Source of the DNA: an uncultured Muribaculaceae bacterium
GTDB taxonomy: Bacteria; Bacteroidota; Bacteroidia; Bacteroidales; Muribaculaceae
Assembly (NCBI GenBank): GCA_910583775.1
Contig: CAJTYD010000025.1
Span: 1 to 31,760 of the forward strand
Reading direction: 5' to 3'
Length of the DNA stretch: 31,760 nucleotides
Positions 6,317 through 13,876 of the stretch are shown here, piece after piece. The notes beneath the pieces were generated by a model that saw nothing but the letters and a program-made list of their open reading frames with translations, did not search any database and was not told the DNA's origin. Both the position numbers and the translations under genes were made by a program. Each line of letters begins with the position of its first letter. The first letter of the stretch is position 1.

Positions 6317-7918
6317 ATGAGTGTTTATTATATCGTGATATATGTTGTCTGCGCGGTCTATATGGTCTTGAACTTCAAATACGACCTGCAGATGTTTCAG
6401 CAGAACAGTTATCGGATTCCGCGTTATTGGAAATGGCTTAAGGGAAATATCGGCTCGACATGGCGGCTCGCGGATGTGGCTTTGATATTCCTTCTTTTTT
6501 CTGTTTTGCTTCATTACAGTCTCGGCTCCCTTATAGTCGGAGTGGTAGCGCTGTCGAAGATATTTCTTATATTAAGGAAAAAGTATAAGAAGCCGCTGGT
6601 TTTCACGCGTCGGGTCTGGCGCCTGTATTCGCTGACGGGGATTCTTTCGCTCGGTGCCTTCATCGCAGTGATGCTTTGCGAGGCAGGCAAGGATCCGGGT
6701 TGGGGAAATTACCCCGGTGTGGTCCTGACTCTCGGAACCCTGCTTCTTCTTACAACCTTCTCCTGGGCCGTCGTGATTTTAGCCGATATAATCCTTATCC
6801 CGGTCGAGAAGATGATCCGGCAGCGTTATATCAATGATGCCAAAAGGATACTCCGCTCGATGCCTGATCTGAAAGTGGTCGGAATCACAGGCTCTTACGG
6901 CAAGACAAGCACGAAACACTACCTCACCAGGATCCTTTCTGAGAAATACGACGTTCTGATGACACCGGGTTCGTTCAACACTCCGATGGGAGTTGTCCGC
7001 ACCATACGCGAGATGATGAAGCCATACAACCAGATATTCGTCTGCGAGATGGGCGCAAAGCAGAGGGGAGACGTCAGGGAGATATGCGACATAGTGCATC
7101 CCGTGATGGGAATCGTGACGGCTGTGGGACCGATGCATCTCGAATCGTTCAAGACGATAGAGAATGTGCGCGACACAAAGTTCGAGCTTGTCGACGCATT
7201 GCCTCCCGACGGTATGGCATTCATCAACAATGATTTCGAATACTGCGCTACAAGAGTGGCAGAAAATGTAAAGGCGATAAGATACGGCATCGTGAATACC
7301 GAAGGATGCGACTATATTGCCAAAGACATAGTATATTCCGCTGCAGGAACGGATTTCAGGATTTGCGGCTCCGACGGCTTCGAACTCGATCTGTCGACCC
7401 GTCTGCTCGGAGAGTGTAATATTTCCGATATTCTCGGCGCTGTCTGCATAGCTCTGTCGCTCGGCGTGAGTCCCGACAAGATCAGATATGCCGTGGCCTC
7501 GATAGGGCAGGTGGAACACCGTCTTAGCATGAAGCAGACTCCGGGAGGCGTCACTATAATCGACGATGCGTTCAACTCCAATCCCTCAGGTTCGAGAATG
7601 GCCGTCGACGTGCTCTCTCATTTTAAGAAAAGCGGCAAGACAATAATTATCACTCCGGGAATGGTAGAGCTCGGAGCCGAACAATACAACCTTAACAAAG
7701 AGCTCGGCAAGTATATAGGCGAGCATGTCGACATAGCGATTGTCGTAGGAGAATATAACCGCGATGCTATCGTGAGCGGTATCAGGGAGAGCGGAATGGA
7801 TGAAGAGAGGCTGATCATCGTCGATTCGTTCAACGAGGCCCAGCAGCGTCTCGCCCCCATTCTGGCATCGGGAGACACAGTGCTTTATGAGAACGACCTC
7901 CCGGATACATTTAAATAA
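6317..7918 (+). CDS. Membrane-anchored Mur ligase (MurF-like)
   Basis: This 533-residue protein has an N-terminal membrane part of about 165 residues with four or five hydrophobic segments (about 3-20, 52-86, 106-121, 134-161), followed by a Mur ligase catalytic region. The ATP-binding P-loop is TGSYGKTSTK at 191-200. The central domain continues with CEMGAKQRGDV and HLESFKTIENV, and the C-terminal domain contains DDAFNSNPSGS, typical of MurF. Canonical MurF has a soluble UDP-substrate-binding domain at the N-terminus; here membrane helices take its place. It is therefore probably not the housekeeping MurF but a paralogue acting on a lipid-linked or membrane-near substrate. The cation transporter gene begins eight bases downstream. 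Mur ligase identity is firm; the substrate is unknown. Confidence 0.88.
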   Translation: MSVYYIVIYVVCAVYMVLNFKYDLQMFQQNSYRIPRYWKWLKGNIGSTWRLADVALIFLLFSVLLHYSLGSLIVGVVALSKIFLILRKKYKKPLVFTRRVWRLYSLTGILSLGAFIAVMLCEAGKDPGWGNYPGVVLTLGTLLLLTTFSWAVVILADIILIPVEKMIRQRYINDAKRILRSMPDLKVVGITGSYGKTSTKHYLTRILSEKYDVLMTPGSFNTPMGVVRTIREMMKPYNQIFVCEMGAKQRGDVREICDIVHPVMGIVTAVGPMHLESFKTIENVRDTKFELVDALPPDGMAFINNDFEYCATRVAENVKAIRYGIVNTEGCDYIAKDIVYSAAGTDFRICGSDGFELDLSTRLLGECNISDILGAVCIALSLGVSPDKIRYAVASIGQVEHRLSMKQTPGGVTIIDDAFNSNPSGSRMAVDVLSHFKKSGKTIIITPGMVELGAEQYNLNKELGKYIGEHVDIAIVVGEYNRDAIVSGIRESGMDEERLIIVDSFNEAQQRLAPILASGDTVLYENDLPDTFK

Positions 7919-7926
7919 GACGGACA

Positions 7927-8895
7927 ATGGCACACGAACATAATCATTCTGAGGAGCCTAAGCACGACCATTCGCATGGCCATCATCACCACCATCATTC
8001 GACGGTGGGCAACGCCCTCGGCAAACTGAACAGGGCCTTTTTAATCGGTATTCTCCTCAATATGGCATACGTCGTGATAGAGGCGGTTTTCGGTTTCTTC
8101 ACATCCTCTATGGGCCTTCTTTCCGACGCCGGCCACAACCTTAGTGACGTGGCTTCTCTCCTTATTGCGCTTATCGCTTTCAAGGCGGCGCAGAGAAAAC
8201 CCAACGACCGTTTCACCTACGGTTATAAAAAGGCTACCGTTGAGGCTTCAACGATCAATGCCGTGATTCTATATTGCGCCGTAGCCCTGATAATGTATGA
8301 GAGCATCCGTAAGCTTATTCATCCCGAGGAGGTCGAGGGCAACGTGGTGGCTTGGGTCGCCGGCGCCGGAGTGATAGTCAACGGGGTGACGGCATGGCTT
8401 TTCATGAAGGACAGCAAGAAGGATCTTAACGTGAAGGGCGCTTTCCTGCACATGGTGGCCGATACTCTCGTTTCGGTCGGAGTCGTCGTCTCCGGTATAG
8501 TGATTTATTTTACCGACTGGTATTTCATCGATCCCATAATAGGAATTTGCATTTCCCTGATGATCGCCATCACCTCCTATCCGCTGCTTCATGAAAGTTT
8601 CCGACTGGAGCTTGACGCGGTTCCGGAGGGTGTAGACATCAATAAGGTAAAGACCTCCATTTCGTCGGTTCCGGAAATCAGCAGTTTTCATCATCTCCAT
8701 GTATGGGCGCTGAGCACGACCGAGACGGCGATGACGGTCCATGTGGTGGTGCCGGACAGGGATCTTGCAGACTTGGCAGTGGAGAAGGTGAGAAAGGCTA
8801 TGTGCTCTCTTGGAATCACCCACACCACCGTAGAGACCGAGACAACGGAATCCAACTGTCCCGACGCGACGTGTGATTCATGCGGTGCGCATTGA
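7927..8895 (+). CDS. Cation diffusion facilitator, zinc/cobalt/cadmium efflux
   Basis: This 322-residue inner-membrane antiporter of the CDF family moves divalent metal, most likely zinc, out of the cytoplasm. The N-terminus is rich in His (residues 3-24 include a run of six), a typical metal-binding tail. Intramembrane metal-site motifs are visible as DAGHNLSD (H70, D74) and LHMVADT (H175, D179). About six membrane segments are followed by a cytoplasmic C-terminal domain from about 215. The protein ends with CPDATCDSCGAH, three Cys and a His that could form another metal site. It is the last gene of the operon with the hydrolase and Mur ligase, followed by a terminator that overlaps the converging MFS gene. 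Confidence 0.95.
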   Translation: MAHEHNHSEEPKHDHSHGHHHHHHSTVGNALGKLNRAFLIGILLNMAYVVIEAVFGFFTSSMGLLSDAGHNLSDVASLLIALIAFKAAQRKPNDRFTYGYKKATVEASTINAVILYCAVALIMYESIRKLIHPEEVEGNVVAWVAGAGVIVNGVTAWLFMKDSKKDLNVKGAFLHMVADTLVSVGVVVSGIVIYFTDWYFIDPIIGICISLMIAITSYPLLHESFRLELDAVPEGVDINKVKTSISSVPEISSFHHLHVWALSTTETAMTVHVVVPDRDLADLAVEKVRKAMCSLGITHTTVETETTESNCPDATCDSCGAH

Positions 8896-8919
8896 TCAGG
8901 GATCTGAAAAGATTAAGAG

Positions 8920-8958
8920 GCGTCCGATCATTTCATAAGGTCGGGCGCTATTTTTTTT
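8920..8958 (+). terminator. Terminator of the hydrolase-Mur-CDF operon
   Basis: An eight-pair stem with one G:U (8920-8927 with 8941-8948) is followed by TA and a run of eight T (8951-8958). Its 3' half lies inside the last codons of the converging MFS gene, so that gene's C-terminus (KKIAPDLMK) shares sequence with the terminator. Confidence 0.75.
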
Positions 8959-10190
8959 GACCCGTGGCAGCATATCATCACAAGAGCCGTCAGAACGATG
9001 AAGACGATGGCCGTCGAGTGGAGGATGTTACCTATTCCCACGAGAGGGGAGGCTATGGAGCCGACAACATATCCGGCCGTACCCAACAGCGATGAGGCCT
9101 CTCCGGCGCGGTCGCGCCCCTCGTTCATGGCGAGGGTGTTGGTGGTAGAGAAGATAAGTCCGAGTCCGAAAAGGATTATCACCATGAAGGCTTCGAAGAT
9201 CCAGATGCTGTGAATGCAGTAGAGGGCTATCGCCTGGAGGATGACTCCGGCAAGCATTATGAAGCTGCCGCAGGTGGCGGCCTTTTTCAACGGATTGAAT
9301 TTCAGGGCAAGCATTGAGCCTGCGGCCACAAAGAGAGCGTTGAATCCGATCACGAGACCGAAGACGGTCTGCGACAGCCCGTAATGTGTCTGAAGGATGA
9401 ACGGCGCGGTGGAGATGTATGCGAAAAGAAGGCCGAGGGCGGTTCCCTTGAAGCAGACGTGGATCATGAAGGCTCTGTTTTTTATCAAGATGATGTATCC
9501 TGGTAAAGACTTCCACCAGGCTCCTGTGGTTCGTCGCGAGACGGGAAGCGGTTCCCTGAGAGCCGGTGCGATTGCGAGGATTGCGGCGGCGAATATCGCG
9601 AGCACAATGAATATTCCTTTCCAGCCGAAAGCATCGGCCGTGACGCCTCCGATCACAGGAGCGGAGGCTGGCGCTATGCCGTTGATCGCACCTATGAGGG
9701 CCATCAGTTTCGCAAGCAACCGTCCTCTGTAGAGATCGGCCGGGATGGTGCGGGCGAGGAAATATCCTCCTGACGCACCAATCCCCTGAAAGAAACGGCA
9801 GGTGTTGAAGATATGGATAGACGGGGAGAAAAGGCTGGCTATGGCGGCGATGATAAAGACTATGACTGATCCTACGAGAACGGGTTTGCGGCCGTAACGG
9901 TCGCTGATGGGGCCGAGGAGCATCTGTCCGACACCCAGACCGATCATTCCGGTGGTGAGACCCATCTGTGCGAGAGGAACCGAGCATCCGAAGAATCTGC
10001 ACATGGCGGGTAGCGCCGGTGTGTACATATCGTTTACAAACGATCCTAAGGCGCTCAGCAGAACGAGGTAGAAAACCAGAAAGGCGTAATATTTCTTATC
10101 GTATGATTGGGGCTGGGTTCCGTTGGATCCGGAAGGAGAAAGGGCCCCGGCTGGAGTGTGAGCGGGGCTGGATGTGTTTTTATCAGTCAT
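8928..10190 (-). CDS. MFS multidrug exporter, Bcr/CflA family
   Basis: This 420-residue inner-membrane drug/proton antiporter has about 12 hydrophobic segments beginning near residue 32. The motif NDMYTPALPAM in the first loop and GPISDRYGRKPVL (the MFS motif A between segments 2 and 3) are characteristic of Bcr/CflA exporters. The N-terminal 25 residues are a hydrophilic tail rich in Ser and Pro. The exported compound cannot be read from sequence. It is a single gene, converging on the CDF operon, and its start is preceded by a strong hairpin at 10206-10236. Confidence 0.92.
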   Translation of the reverse strand: MTDKNTSSPAHTPAGALSPSGSNGTQPQSYDKKYYAFLVFYLVLLSALGSFVNDMYTPALPAMCRFFGCSVPLAQMGLTTGMIGLGVGQMLLGPISDRYGRKPVLVGSVIVFIIAAIASLFSPSIHIFNTCRFFQGIGASGGYFLARTIPADLYRGRLLAKLMALIGAINGIAPASAPVIGGVTADAFGWKGIFIVLAIFAAAILAIAPALREPLPVSRRTTGAWWKSLPGYIILIKNRAFMIHVCFKGTALGLLFAYISTAPFILQTHYGLSQTVFGLVIGFNALFVAAGSMLALKFNPLKKAATCGSFIMLAGVILQAIALYCIHSIWIFEAFMVIILFGLGLIFSTTNTLAMNEGRDRAGEASSLLGTAGYVVGSIASPLVGIGNILHSTAIVFIVLTALVMICCHGSKKIAPDLMK

Positions 10191-10205
10191 AGTATAATAT
10201 AGTCA

Positions 10206-10236
10206 GGGTGTCGGAAATGTTGAAGTTCCGACACCC
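10206..10236. promoter_or_regulatory. Strong hairpin just upstream of the MFS gene
   Basis: A perfect 11-base-pair stem (10206-10216 with 10226-10236) has a nine-base loop. It ends 15 bases before the MFS start codon and about 55 bases after the stop of the glycosylase gene on the same strand. It has no clear U-tract. It could end the upstream operon or act as an operator or translational control for the exporter. Confidence 0.5.
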
Positions 10237-10291
10237 CTTAAACAAACAAAGCCTTTCTAAAGTTGGGACCGGACGGCGCCAAAGTCGCTGT

Positions 10292-10873
10292 CTAAAGAAT
10301 TCCGGCGCTACGGAAGAGGGTTGTGTAATATTCCGCTTTCTTTTCGAGTTTCATGGGGAAGGCTCTTGAAGTGGATGGCATTCTCCATATCCTGAGACCA
10401 TCGGGAGCGACGGTCATCTCTCCCATCTTCGGCACCGGGGTCCCGGTTATTTCCGCAATCACTCCGGCGGCCTTTTCGCCGGTGGTGGCCACATCACGGC
10501 AGTCTGGCATTCGGCTTAGAAGGTCGTAAAGCGGGACGGGGGTGAGGATCTCGAGATATTTGTCAGAGGCGTTTCCTTTGAGACGTCTCACTTCGCGTGC
10601 TGTGTCGTTAAGGGCGATTCTCTTTTCAGTGACAAGCCTCTTGACGGCGTCTAAATCAAATTTCTTCTCCTCCGGGATGTAGAGGGCCAGAGGATCTCCG
10701 AGAAAAATCAGGCCGCAGATGCGCCAGAAGTCATTTATCGGATTAGGATAATAGAAATCCATCGACCAGCGATGCCGTCCGGGTGGAAAGGTCCCCATAA
10801 TCAACACTTTGGCCCCGTCCGGAATGAACGGTTCCCAGGGATGTCTCTCTATTATCGGGTTGTCCATCTCCAA
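10292..10873 (-). CDS. Uracil-DNA glycosylase-superfamily protein
   Basis: This 193-residue protein probably removes a damaged base from DNA. The first active-site motif reads MGTFPPGRHRWSMDFYYPNP (about residues 26-45), followed by INDFWRI; the second motif is MPSTSRAFP near residue 170. This pattern resembles the Mug and hypoxanthine-DNA glycosylase branches more than classical Ung. The usual GSxPG is replaced by GTFPPG. It is the last gene of a tight minus-strand operon, seven bases after prmA. A start at the second ATG (MDNP) is also possible. Substrate preference is not determined. Confidence 0.75.
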   Translation of the reverse strand: MEMDNPIIERHPWEPFIPDGAKVLIMGTFPPGRHRWSMDFYYPNPINDFWRICGLIFLGDPLALYIPEEKKFDLDAVKRLVTEKRIALNDTAREVRRLKGNASDKYLEILTPVPLYDLLSRMPDCRDVATTGEKAAGVIAEITGTPVPKMGEMTVAPDGLRIWRMPSTSRAFPMKLEKKAEYYTTLFRSAGIL

Positions 10874-10880
10874 GTCTGGT

Positions 10881-11777
10881 TTAGGGGTTTTTACGGGTTA
10901 TCCTGAGTGCTGTCCAGCGGGAGGGAGAAACGAGCGATTCGGCAACCGAGAATCCCAGTGGACCGAATTTCTCTTTGAGCACCTCTACGTCGGAATCGTA
11001 GAAACCGCTGAGCAGCATTTCTCCTGTCGGCTTCAGGGCATCGGCATAGCGCTCGAAATCCTGCATGATTATGTTGCGGTTGATATTGGCTAACAGATAG
11101 TCGGCGGGTTCAAGATCCGTAAGGGCGGTTGCGTCGCCATGAATCATGTCGACGTCCGTTTTGTTAAGCTCGGTGTGGTCAACGGCATTCAGATAAGCCG
11201 GCTCGTCTATCTCTATGCCGGTCACTTTCGTGGCTCCTCTCATTTTGGCGAGGATGGCAAGAATTCCTGTGCCGGTACCCATATCGATCACGGTTTTGTT
11301 TTCCAGAGGGAGCGAGAGGATAAGGCGCATCATCTGGGAGGTGGTGTCGTGGTGGCCGGTGCCGAAAGCCATCTTGGGGTCGATCACGATATCGTATTGC
11401 GCCTCCGGCACATCATGATGGAATGTTGAATGGACCACGCAGAGATTGTCGATCAGAATAGGTTTGAAATAATTCTTCTCCCATTCCTCGTTCCAGTCCA
11501 CGCCTTTGATGAATTCGGATGCGATGGAGAATGCCACGTCTTCCACAGGGAAAAAGGCGAGGGCTTCGCGTGATATTTCCTCGGCGTTTTTTTCGCTACA
11601 CAGTCTGGCCGGGATATAAGCCGTTAGGCCGGCGTCATCGGGCTCGAAACTTTCGAAACCAGCGTCGGCGAGAAAGGAGGCTGCCAGGTCGTTGATGTCT
11701 TCAACCGAAGCGACGGCTTCATGGCCGTTGTTGACGGATATGATAGGAGAGATTCTGACCGAATAGTAATCGTTCAT
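10881..11777 (-). CDS. prmA: Ribosomal protein L11 methyltransferase
   Basis: This 298-residue SAM-dependent methyltransferase trimethylates ribosomal protein L11. The N-terminal substrate-recognition domain spans about 1-115. The SAM-binding motif is VIDMGTGTGILAILAKMRGA (about 165-184), followed by GIEIDEPA and the LLANINRNII motif. Upstream, GTGHHDTTSQMM is the characteristic PrmA region before motif I. It lies five bases after the 115-residue conserved gene and seven before the glycosylase gene, so it is co-transcribed with them. Confidence 0.95.
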   Translation of the reverse strand: MNDYYSVRISPIISVNNGHEAVASVEDINDLAASFLADAGFESFEPDDAGLTAYIPARLCSEKNAEEISREALAFFPVEDVAFSIASEFIKGVDWNEEWEKNYFKPILIDNLCVVHSTFHHDVPEAQYDIVIDPKMAFGTGHHDTTSQMMRLILSLPLENKTVIDMGTGTGILAILAKMRGATKVTGIEIDEPAYLNAVDHTELNKTDVDMIHGDATALTDLEPADYLLANINRNIIMQDFERYADALKPTGEMLLSGFYDSDVEVLKEKFGPLGFSVAESLVSPSRWTALRITRKNP

Positions 11778-11782
11778 ATTTA

Positions 11783-12130
11783 TTATTTCTTTCTGGAGCT
11801 GAAGAATTTGTAGATTTTCTTGCCCGAGGTGAAAAGCGACATGCCGATCATGGCGTAGTCGAGATAGTTGAGTCCGGAGAATATTTTTGTGGCGATACCT
11901 CCGGCACGGGCAATTTTCGACATTTTGCCTTCGCCGGCACCGCCTAAGATTTTGTGGTTTCTGACCTTGTCGAGGTTATGGATCAGCTTGGATTTCGAAA
12001 AGTCTTTCTTCAGGGCCACCAGGGCTCTCTGATATCTCAGCTCCTCAAGCGTGTATCCCTTGAATTCCGGTTTAACTTCGGCCGGAGTCCTGTTTTCTCC
12101 GTCTTTGACGTGTATTATTTCGTTGCTCAT
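11783..12130 (-). CDS. Conserved hypothetical protein in a Holin-X operon
   Basis: I do not recognise a named family for this 115-residue protein. The first half is charged and helical (EELRYQRALVALKKDFSKSKL), followed by a Gly-rich patch (KILGGAGEGKMSKIARAGGIATKI) and a short hydrophobic segment (YAMIGMSLF). It ends in a basic tail (GKKIYKFFSSRKK). It lies 10 bases downstream of the Holin-X-like gene. The arrangement recalls enterobacterial yqjD-yqjE-yqjK, where a small basic protein follows the Holin-X member. That analogy is positional only. Confidence 0.75.
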   Translation of the reverse strand: MSNEIIHVKDGENRTPAEVKPEFKGYTLEELRYQRALVALKKDFSKSKLIHNLDKVRNHKILGGAGEGKMSKIARAGGIATKIFSGLNYLDYAMIGMSLFTSGKKIYKFFSSRKK

Positions 12131-12140
12131 AATAAACGGA

Positions 12141-12485
12141 TTATCTGTCGAAAAATAGACGGGTTACAAATCTGGCAATGGGGTCAAGGAATACTTTTTT
12201 CCGAAAAACGAAAAACAGTAGGGCCAGGATCATGATGATGCCGGCGGCTGAAAGATATGCAAGTGCCGGAGTCATCATGAGTTTGAAGAGTTCGGCGATC
12301 GAGAGTGCGAGAAGGATCAGAATCACTGTAAGCATCAGAAGACAGAATCCGCCGATCACGATAGTAGACATCAGGAGTGTGAACTTCTCGGCTGCGGTGA
12401 GTTTGGCATATTCTATCTCGAGGCTTATCCAGTTCTTCCCTTCTTGAAAAATATCACGGATTTCATCAGTGAGTTTCTCTTTCAT
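12141..12485 (-). CDS. Holin-X-like (YqjE-type) membrane protein
   Basis: This 114-residue small membrane protein has a charged N-terminal helix (MKEKLTDEIRDIFQEGKNW, then ISLEIEYAKLTAAEK), two hydrophobic segments (about 37-62 and 73-93) and a short basic tail. This matches the phage-holin superfamily III / YqjE pattern. Such proteins are common in non-phage contexts and have no proven lytic role. It is the first gene of the operon with the 115-residue gene, prmA and the glycosylase gene. The YtxH-like pair lies upstream, separated by a terminator-like hairpin. Confidence 0.8.
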   Translation of the reverse strand: MKEKLTDEIRDIFQEGKNWISLEIEYAKLTAAEKFTLLMSTIVIGGFCLLMLTVILILLALSIAELFKLMMTPALAYLSAAGIIMILALLFFVFRKKVFLDPIARFVTRLFFDR

Positions 12486-12544
12486 TCTGAATAGCTTAAT
12501 GGATTGGAATCTATAATTCTACAGGGGATGTCGGTTAAAATGAA

Positions 12545-12580
12545 GACACGGGCATATCCCGGCCGGAATATGCCCGTGTC
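12545..12580. terminator. Strong hairpin after the YtxH pair
   Basis: A perfect 13-base-pair stem (12545-12557 with 12568-12580) begins seven bases after the YtxH-like stop codon. Five T follow on the plus strand; on the minus strand the following sequence is TTCATTTTAA, a weaker U-rich tail. It probably ends the YtxH transcript and separates it from the Holin-X operon. Confidence 0.7.
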
Positions 12581-12586
12581 TTTTTA

Positions 12587-12787
12587 TCACTCTTCAGAGC
12601 CGGCAAGTTCCGCCACGAGTGCATCAACTTCCTGGTCGCTGATTTTGATGCCTTTCTTTTTAAGGAGACTGCAGATTCTTGATCTGACGTCTTCTCCCTT
12701 TTCGGGGGCGAAGAGCAAGGCTGCTCCGCAACCTACGATAGCGCCTCCGACAAAGGCTGATATTAATGTGAGAGCTCTCATATTCAA
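12587..12787 (-). CDS. YtxH-like small membrane protein (second copy)
   Basis: This 66-residue protein has one N-terminal hydrophobic, glycine-rich segment (about 7-26, AFVGGAIVGCGAALLFAPEKG) and a charged helical tail. The APEKGEDVR motif after the membrane segment is characteristic of YtxH/gas-vesicle-like stress proteins. It is clearly related to the 70-residue gene 46 bases upstream (shared APEKGE and KKKGI/KEKGI patterns), so the pair arose by tandem duplication. Its function is unknown; relatives are often induced by stress. A start at the third codon (MRAL) is also possible. Confidence 0.82.
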   Translation of the reverse strand: MNMRALTLISAFVGGAIVGCGAALLFAPEKGEDVRSRICSLLKKKGIKISDQEVDALVAELAGSEE

Positions 12788-12833
12788 TATGTTAATAAAT
12801 TAATAAGTGTAGAAAATCGGTAATTTCAAATGA

Positions 12834-13046
12834 TCAGATGTGTTTGTCGATCTGGTCTTCGATTTCGTCAACGAGTTCCTCCATCTTGTCCTTCTTCAGA
12901 GAGATGCCTTTCTCTTTGAGGATTTTAGCGATTTTGCAACGTGTTGTCTCTCCTTTTTCAGGAGCGACAAGAAGACCTACGGCAGCCCCGGCGATTGCTC
13001 CGCCGATAACTGAAAGAATAACGTGTAATGGTTTCATATTAATCAT
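12834..13046 (-). CDS. YtxH-like small membrane protein (first copy)
   Basis: This 70-residue protein has a glycine-rich membrane segment (about 9-27, LSVIGGAIAGAAVGLLVAPEKG) followed by a lysine- and glutamate-rich helix. It is the upstream member of the duplicated pair. The GGAIAGAAVG pattern is a glycine-zipper type seen in YqjD/ElaB proteins, which are reported to tether ribosomes to the membrane in E. coli. That role is not shown here. MKPL at the fourth codon is an alternative start. Confidence 0.82.
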   Translation of the reverse strand: MINMKPLHVILSVIGGAIAGAAVGLLVAPEKGETTRCKIAKILKEKGISLKKDKMEELVDEIEDQIDKHI

Positions 13047-13156
13047 TTTTTATAGAATGAGCCGTTTTTGCGGATCACTCCGGTTTTACGATAATTTAAA
13101 GAGACGCTTACAATGACTGCAAAACTTCACTTCAATATTATAAACAAATAAAGTTC

Positions 13157-13164
13157 CAAAAATA
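13157..13164 (-). promoter_or_regulatory. Candidate -7 promoter box for the YtxH pair
   Basis: The minus strand reads TATTTTTG, matching TAnnTTTG, about 110 bases before the first YtxH ATG. There is no convincing -33 element. Confidence 0.35.
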
Positions 13165-13181
13165 TCGAACAGGTGAAATTT

Positions 13182-13733
13182 TTATTTGTTCATTGCCATC
13201 GGGAGCATTCCGGCATCGTGGGCGTATGCCATGACACCCTGTTCGGAGAGCTCTACGAGGCGGAAATCGCCCTGCGGCATCACCATCTTCACATGAGTGT
13301 CGTCTACAAATGTCATGAAGGGGACGAGTTCGCCGTCCTTGCTTTCGATTGCCCAGGTCCGGGAGTCTTCGATAAACTCAAGGCGTGTCTTCTCGCCGGA
13401 GGGCTGGTAGGTGATGGTGTATCCCTTCCCGTCGCAGTCGATCAGATAGCGGCCGTGATCGGTGTCGATTGCCTTTACAGATGCTTCTACAGGGTTGTTG
13501 CCGCTCCAGAACTCGATGGAGTTTATGACAAGCACGTCGGCGAGAGCCGAAACCTCGTAGACAGGAAGAATCCAGAATGCAAAGAAAACCAGTTCATTTA
13601 CAAACTTGCTGCCTATCTGGCGGTTCCAGGAAAGCAGTTTGTTTGTCAGCGCGAATGATCCGACGCATGACGAGAATGTCATGGAGGCGCCGGCGAGCAG
13701 GATCGCTGCTACAGCTATTTTATACTTTTTCAT
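13182..13733 (-). CDS. DUF3332 family lipoprotein
   Basis: The start at 13733 gives 183 residues beginning MKKYKIAVAAILLAGASMTF, a clear signal sequence. A longer frame would add 17 residues before it. SSCVGSFALTNKLLSWNRQI follows, where the Cys of SSC would be the lipidated residue, so the protein is probably an envelope lipoprotein. The CVGSFALTNKLLSWN motif is the DUF3332 signature. A second hydrophobic stretch (VFFAFWILPVYEVSALADVLVI, about 47-70) may insert in the membrane. The C-terminal half is probably beta-rich. Function unknown. Confidence 0.85.
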   Translation of the reverse strand: MKKYKIAVAAILLAGASMTFSSCVGSFALTNKLLSWNRQIGSKFVNELVFFAFWILPVYEVSALADVLVINSIEFWSGNNPVEASVKAIDTDHGRYLIDCDGKGYTITYQPSGEKTRLEFIEDSRTWAIESKDGELVPFMTFVDDTHVKMVMPQGDFRLVELSEQGVMAYAHDAGMLPMAMNK

Positions 13734-13876
13734 TAAATATAGTTTTTGTGTCTTATTGGGAACGAATTTACTAAAAAAAAGCAAATAAACAAAATCTTTG
13801 CATAATTTGCATTACTTGCGGTTTGCTATTGATTTGCTTGCGAGCGGAAATTGTCGGGAGTGCCTTATTTCAGGCT

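Noticed and set aside
9028..10002. Minus-strand frame of 324 codons within the MFS gene
   Set aside because: It is an overlapping frame with very high Arg and His content and no hydrophobic pattern, while the MFS frame has 12 membrane segments and family motifs.
12141..12485. Phage lysis cassette suggested by the holin-like gene
   Set aside because: There is no endolysin or structural phage gene nearby. The gene is in an operon with prmA and fits the housekeeping YqjE-type pattern.
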